A stretch of DNA of 64,000 nucleotides, from assembly GCA_043808235.1 (NCBI GenBank), contig JAZDFC010000014.1, forward strand, positions 59,637-123,636, read 5' to 3'. Source of the stretch: JAZDFC01 sp043808235. GTDB taxonomy: Bacteria > Bacteroidota > Ignavibacteria > Ignavibacteriales > Melioribacteraceae. Of the stretch, positions 60,342 through 64,000 are shown in pieces; the stretch's first letter is position 1, and every line of letters starts with the position of its first letter. A model generated the notes under the pieces. It was not told the DNA's origin and did no database searches. It worked only from the letters and a program-made list of their open reading frames with translations. The position numbers and the translations under genes are program-made.

Positions 60342-63315
60342 TGTCCCTCAACCTTTTCAGTTCCGCTTGTGCATCTTCAAATGCTTTTGTTTTAGTCCAA
60401 CTCTTACGTTTTTTATCTTTAATGATATATATATCAGTTTTACTATAAATTCGTTCATTTAGTGATAATATATTCCTATTTCCCAACTGAGAAAGTAACT
60501 CATTTGAAATAAAATCTACGACTTTATTGATAGAAAGTGCATCAATAATTAATTCTTTTGGAACGAATGATATTTTCAAGCCAGCAAAATCAATTGGTGA
60601 TTTTTTTTTATCAAGATAATATTCAAATCGCATGTTAATTTTCTGTTGCAAATAAGATCCCCAAATCCTGTAGAAAATTTCACAATAATCTTCAAAATCA
60701 ATATCACTAACTAATTCATTATCTTTAATAAAAAAATCGTTAATACGAGTTCTTTCTTTAATATCCAAATCATACAAATCAAAGACAAGTTGATTCATCT
60801 TTTCAAAATTTCTTTCATTGCGTTCGCTTTTACTCTGCAATAATTGCTCAGCAAGAATATTAACTGTCTTTAAAATCTTCGGATCGATATTTTTAGGGAC
60901 AGGAATATTTTTAAATCCACTGGTATTTACTTTTTGATAAGATCCAAATAATCGTTTTCTTTCTTTAATTACTAAAAAATAATTAACTAACCTCGAATTA
61001 AGTACGGCTGTAATTATGTGATACAAAGAATCATCCTTTAGTTTTATAACAAAAATATCAGAAGAGAAATAATTTTTTCCATTTACGAAAACCGCCTTTA
61101 TTTTACTGCCAACTCGATGAAAAAGAACCCTTTTCCCTTCGAATAAGATATCATCCCTTCGTCGTTCAGATGCTTGTCGGTCTTCAGACATATATCCTTC
61201 GATATTATAACTATATTCATTTATATTTTTATTCAGCCATGGCACTTTAAAATCGTAGGAGGCTTCTGTTTTTATATATTTTTTTCTAAAGTTTTCTTTA
61301 AATAATTCTTTTTTAGTTATTGGAAGTTTATCCCATTCCTTTTTAGTAAGATTGAATTCCTTACGTATTGCTCCGGTACTGCTAAAGGTCATACCTTCCT
61401 GAATAAAAGTTTTGTTTTTAACAGTGATAAGAAAATCATCCAATTTCAAAAAATTACTACTAGTTAAGGAATCAAGAAACGTTAAATCATCTTTGCTGCC
61501 GATGAGATAATCTCGCAAACATCTTTTCTTTTCTCTTAACTCATGCTGAGCAATACTCTTTGTATCACTTTGTTTTAATAATACCGTGCGAAATATTTTA
61601 CCGAACGTATTTAATTCAGGGACAATATATTCAATCTTGCTATCCAAATTTCTACTTTCTTCATAGATAACAACGGCAGCTGGTTCTTTGGCTTTTAAAA
61701 ATAATATTTCTTTTACCTTGGAAAGTTCGTAAATCTTTTCTATGTCGAACTCTTTAAGAAAGAACTCTTGAAATGAATCATGCTCGTTATAAAGACTGGA
61801 GCTATTTATTACAAACCCGCACTTTGTTTTATCAGTTTGCCATTCTTTTGCTTTAATTAAAAAACATTGAGAAAGCTGTTTCCCGCTAACTTTGTCCTTA
61901 TTAAGATTATAAAATGAATTCTCATAATCACTTTCTTTGATTTCTTTCCAGGGAGGATTACCAACGAGAAAATCAAACTTATGATTTTTAAAAGGTTTCT
62001 TATCATCATTAATTTCAAGTGTATTTCCACAAATAATGTTTTCTTCAAAGGAATAACGAAATAGTCCAAAGTTTTTATTACTGATTTTGTCCTTTATTAA
62101 TTTATTTAGTTCGGTAGGAGGAATATCGTGTAACAATTCCAAATAGAGAGAAAAATATGTTATTCTATGCGCAATCGGTTCAATTTCAATACCAAATATA
62201 TTTTCTTTTAAAAATTTATTTCTCTTTTCTATCAACTTGTAAATATTATTTTCCTTATTAATGCCTGCATTTCTAAGCATTTTCCGTAATGCAAGAACAA
62301 GAAAAACACCAGAGCCACAAGCAGGGTCTAATATAGTTCCGTAAGCATCTCCAATTACATCGTCAACAATTAAATTTACAAGTCCTTCCGGTGTGTAGTG
62401 AATACCTTTTTCCGATACTCTCTTTTCTAAGAATATTTGATATATATGACTAATAAATTCAATAGGGATAATATCAAACTGGAAATCAAAAAGATTAAGT
62501 TGCCCGCTCTTAAAATTACTTTGAGAAATTGTATCATGAAGCAATTCCAAAACATTATTAGTTAACTTATCTTCTTTAATTGGAGGTATAGCAAATAAAT
62601 GGTTATTAAATAGTTTATTTATTTCAAAAAATAGTTTATTAATCTTAGATTTATTTTTTTTTGCAAGTAGCTCTTTATAGCTTATACTGTGTCCATATAA
62701 ATTCTGGTAGAAATAAGAATTAATGATATGCTTATCTTCAAGGAATTTAATAAACAACGTCCGGTCAATAAGAGACTGAATGAGATAGTCTCTTTCATGT
62801 TCATTTTTTATATAAGAATATTCATGTTGTAATCTCTTTCGTAACTCAATCAGGGTTTCAATAAGTTTTTGATCTACAGTTTGCCTTTTTATACTTTTTA
62901 ATTTCTCATGATATAACAGCCAAAAAGCGCCACTTTCAAAGTGATATTTGCAAATTTTTTTAAGAAGTTCTTCATCCCTTAGATCCATTGGTATTTCTAA
63001 AATCGTAACTTCTTTATTCGGTAAAGCAGAAACATAATTTATTTTTAGTTGGTCTTTCTGTGGGAAAATAAACAAATCAGCTCTGTTTTCGTTCCAAATT
63101 CTTCTGTGAATAATTTCTATTTGATTTTCCGATATATCATCAACATCAAGTAAATAAAACGAAGTTTTAGTAAATCTATCGTTAGTATAAAAATAAGTGT
63201 TGTTTTTTAGCTTAAATGAGAGTTGTTCATCTTCACTAATATTAATCTGTCGCTGATCAGTAAAGTCAATTTCCCAGTTGAATCCAATTTTCGAAAATAT
63301 TTCTTTTAAACTCAT
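60325..63315 (-). CDS. Eco57I-type N6-adenine DNA methyltransferase with specificity region
   Basis: 996 aa. The N-terminal 300 residues are helical without a clear nuclease motif. The methylase core has 'GIHYTPEGLVNLI', motif I 'LDPACGSGVFL' (D330) and motif IV 'NPPW' (453-456), which methylates adenine N6. The C-terminal part ('VLFHRVGSKIKAVFVNGKNY', 'VKVPWLNKN'-like 'FKVPWLNKNINEYSY', 'NTSGFKNIPVP') resembles a TaqI-type target recognition domain. The layout recalls type IIG enzymes, but the nuclease appears to be the separate downstream gene. The sequence recognised is unknown. Confidence 0.9.
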   Translation of the reverse strand: MSLKEIFSKIGFNWEIDFTDQRQINISEDEQLSFKLKNNTYFYTNDRFTKTSFYLLDVDDISENQIEIIHRRIWNENRADLFIFPQKDQLKINYVSALPNKEVTILEIPMDLRDEELLKKICKYHFESGAFWLLYHEKLKSIKRQTVDQKLIETLIELRKRLQHEYSYIKNEHERDYLIQSLIDRTLFIKFLEDKHIINSYFYQNLYGHSISYKELLAKKNKSKINKLFFEINKLFNNHLFAIPPIKEDKLTNNVLELLHDTISQSNFKSGQLNLFDFQFDIIPIEFISHIYQIFLEKRVSEKGIHYTPEGLVNLIVDDVIGDAYGTILDPACGSGVFLVLALRKMLRNAGINKENNIYKLIEKRNKFLKENIFGIEIEPIAHRITYFSLYLELLHDIPPTELNKLIKDKISNKNFGLFRYSFEENIICGNTLEINDDKKPFKNHKFDFLVGNPPWKEIKESDYENSFYNLNKDKVSGKQLSQCFLIKAKEWQTDKTKCGFVINSSSLYNEHDSFQEFFLKEFDIEKIYELSKVKEILFLKAKEPAAVVIYEESRNLDSKIEYIVPELNTFGKIFRTVLLKQSDTKSIAQHELREKKRCLRDYLIGSKDDLTFLDSLTSSNFLKLDDFLITVKNKTFIQEGMTFSSTGAIRKEFNLTKKEWDKLPITKKELFKENFRKKYIKTEASYDFKVPWLNKNINEYSYNIEGYMSEDRQASERRRDDILFEGKRVLFHRVGSKIKAVFVNGKNYFSSDIFVIKLKDDSLYHIITAVLNSRLVNYFLVIKERKRLFGSYQKVNTSGFKNIPVPKNIDPKILKTVNILAEQLLQSKSERNERNFEKMNQLVFDLYDLDIKERTRINDFFIKDNELVSDIDFEDYCEIFYRIWGSYLQQKINMRFEYYLDKKKSPIDFAGLKISFVPKELIIDALSINKVVDFISNELLSQLGNRNILSLNERIYSKTDIYIIKDKKRKSWTKTKAFEDAQAELKRLRDSGYRV

Positions 63316-63329
63316 GTGAATTAATTAGT

Positions 63330-63343
63330 AATTAGTACTAATT
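63330..63343. promoter_or_regulatory. 14-bp perfect palindrome upstream of the R-M genes
   Basis: AATTAGTACTAATT lies 14 nt before the methyltransferase ATG, preceded by a further AATTAGT copy on the plus strand. Restriction-modification operons are often autoregulated through such sites. No controller gene is adjacent. Confidence 0.4.
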
Positions 63344-63494
63344 CCTTTTTTAAAATAAACAAAACTATTTTAAATAAAAAAAATAACATTATCGCATTAA
63401 TTATCATTATAGACAGAAAGAATTTTCTATTTTACTTCATGACAAATGGTATACATATAATTCTTCCAATTTCATTTTAACCTCCAACTTATTT

Positions 63495-63574
63495 GACTTA
63501 ATGACAATCAATGACGGCGTTAGCCAAATGACCACTAATGACAGCGAAGCTAAATGGTGGCGAAGCCAAATGAC
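63495..63574 (-). repeat. Hairpin repeats right of the R-M module (inverted family copies)
   Basis: On the minus strand the arm GTCATTAGTGGTCATTT (63526-63542) is identical to 59508-59524. It carries the hairpin GGC-TAAC-GCC, and neighbouring degenerate units carry TGGC-TTC-GCCA and AGC-TTC-GCT. The cluster lies between the R-M promoter region and the ogt-like gene. Confidence 0.75.
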
Positions 63575-63581
63575 ATTTTTT

Positions 63582-64000
63582 CTACAGTTCCAGTTCCATT
63601 TGCATTTCCTTACCGGATAATTTTTTCTCATGGTCCAGCAGCCATTTCTTCCGCCATAACCCGCCGGCGTACCCGGTAAGTTTTCCGTCGCTGCCTATTA
63701 CACGGTGACACGGTATTACAATTGCAATTTTATTATCGCCGTTTGCTTTGCCAACTGCACGAATAGATTTTTTATCTCCAACTAATTCGGCTATTTCCAT
63801 GTAAGATTTTGTTTCTCCGAACGGGATATTCAGCAATTCGTTCCAAACATTAATTTGAAAATCCGTACCTTGCATATCAAGTGGTAAATCAAATTTTTTA
63901 AGTTTGCCTTCAAAATATTTTTTTAATTGCGAGACGGCTTTTTGTGTTAGTTGATTTGGAACAGGTTCTTCGACCGGGACAGCATCCAAAAAAGTTATAA
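63582..64000 (-). CDS. ogt: Methylated-DNA--protein-cysteine methyltransferase (N-terminus beyond right edge)
   Basis: At least 139 residues; the frame remains open to base 64000, so the first part of the gene is outside. It has the acceptor motif 'IPCHRVIG' and 'FGETKSYMEIAELVG', 'RAVGKANGDN' and 'LTGYAGGLWRK', all typical of Ogt/AGT proteins, which move alkyl groups from O6-alkylguanine to their own Cys. An in-frame TTG at 63989 is unlikely to be the start, since family members have about 25 more N-terminal residues. Confidence 0.93.
   Translation of the reverse strand, partial: ITFLDAVPVEEPVPNQLTQKAVSQLKKYFEGKLKKFDLPLDMQGTDFQINVWNELLNIPFGETKSYMEIAELVGDKKSIRAVGKANGDNKIAIVIPCHRVIGSDGKLTGYAGGLWRKKWLLDHEKKLSGKEMQMELEL

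Noticed and set aside
63437..63631. 64-codon open frame on the minus strand
   Set aside because: It overlaps the ogt coding region in another frame and runs through the hairpin repeats; composition is repeat-derived.

Overview
The window is an AT-rich bacterial chromosome segment that best fits the Ignavibacteria/Melioribacter side of the Bacteroidota-Chlorobi group. Two secreted proteins end in the type IX secretion sorting domain with the 'NPFNPTT' signature. A large single-chain pyruvate:ferredoxin oxidoreductase sits beside a dihydroorotate-dehydrogenase-like protein. GlnRS and GluRS are both present, and neither tRNA gene encodes its 3' CCA. Many starts have a Shine-Dalgarno sequence, and several are TTG or GTG placed correctly behind it. 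No plasmid, prophage or CRISPR hallmark was seen. These lineage statements are inference from gene content; no database was searched.

Bases 1-26,700 are mostly housekeeping and cell-surface genes: a partial TolC, a CCA-adding enzyme, a membrane protein with a zinc-peptidase motif, murA, a Ser/Thr kinase fused to a YCF48-like propeller, tRNA-Leu(UAG), tig-clpP, a DPP-IV peptidase, two type IX-exported proteins, a kinase-like protein with three receiver domains, gltX, glnS and tRNA-Leu(CAA).

Bases 26,700-40,100 are nearly all on the minus strand. They hold a five-gene cluster (esterase, ATP-grasp, GCS2/YbdK ligase, second ATP-grasp-like protein, Na+/alanine-type symporter) that looks like a pathway building a small amide-linked metabolite. 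A thioredoxin-TPR lipoprotein, a YfaP-like lipoprotein and the PFOR pair follow.

Bases 40,200-64,000 are accessory in character. There is a C-terminally truncated DnaE-type polymerase next to dinB. A tight operon follows, led by a HicB-like protein and encoding a DUF1848 protein with a CxxxCxxC cluster at its far end, a methyltransferase-like protein, a short UvrD-type helicase and two unknown proteins; it is my best candidate for an undescribed system. Beyond it lie phzF, a REP-associated transposase (RAYT) between three covarying hairpin repeats, a DUF2339/DUF3999 pair, spoVG, a HigB/HigA-type toxin-antitoxin pair with a palindromic promoter, and a two-gene restriction-modification module. 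That module is flanked by inverted copies of another hairpin repeat family, and the window ends inside an ogt-type DNA repair gene.

No stretch longer than about 300 bases lacks a gene. The larger gaps hold the terminators, inverted repeats and promoter candidates listed below.
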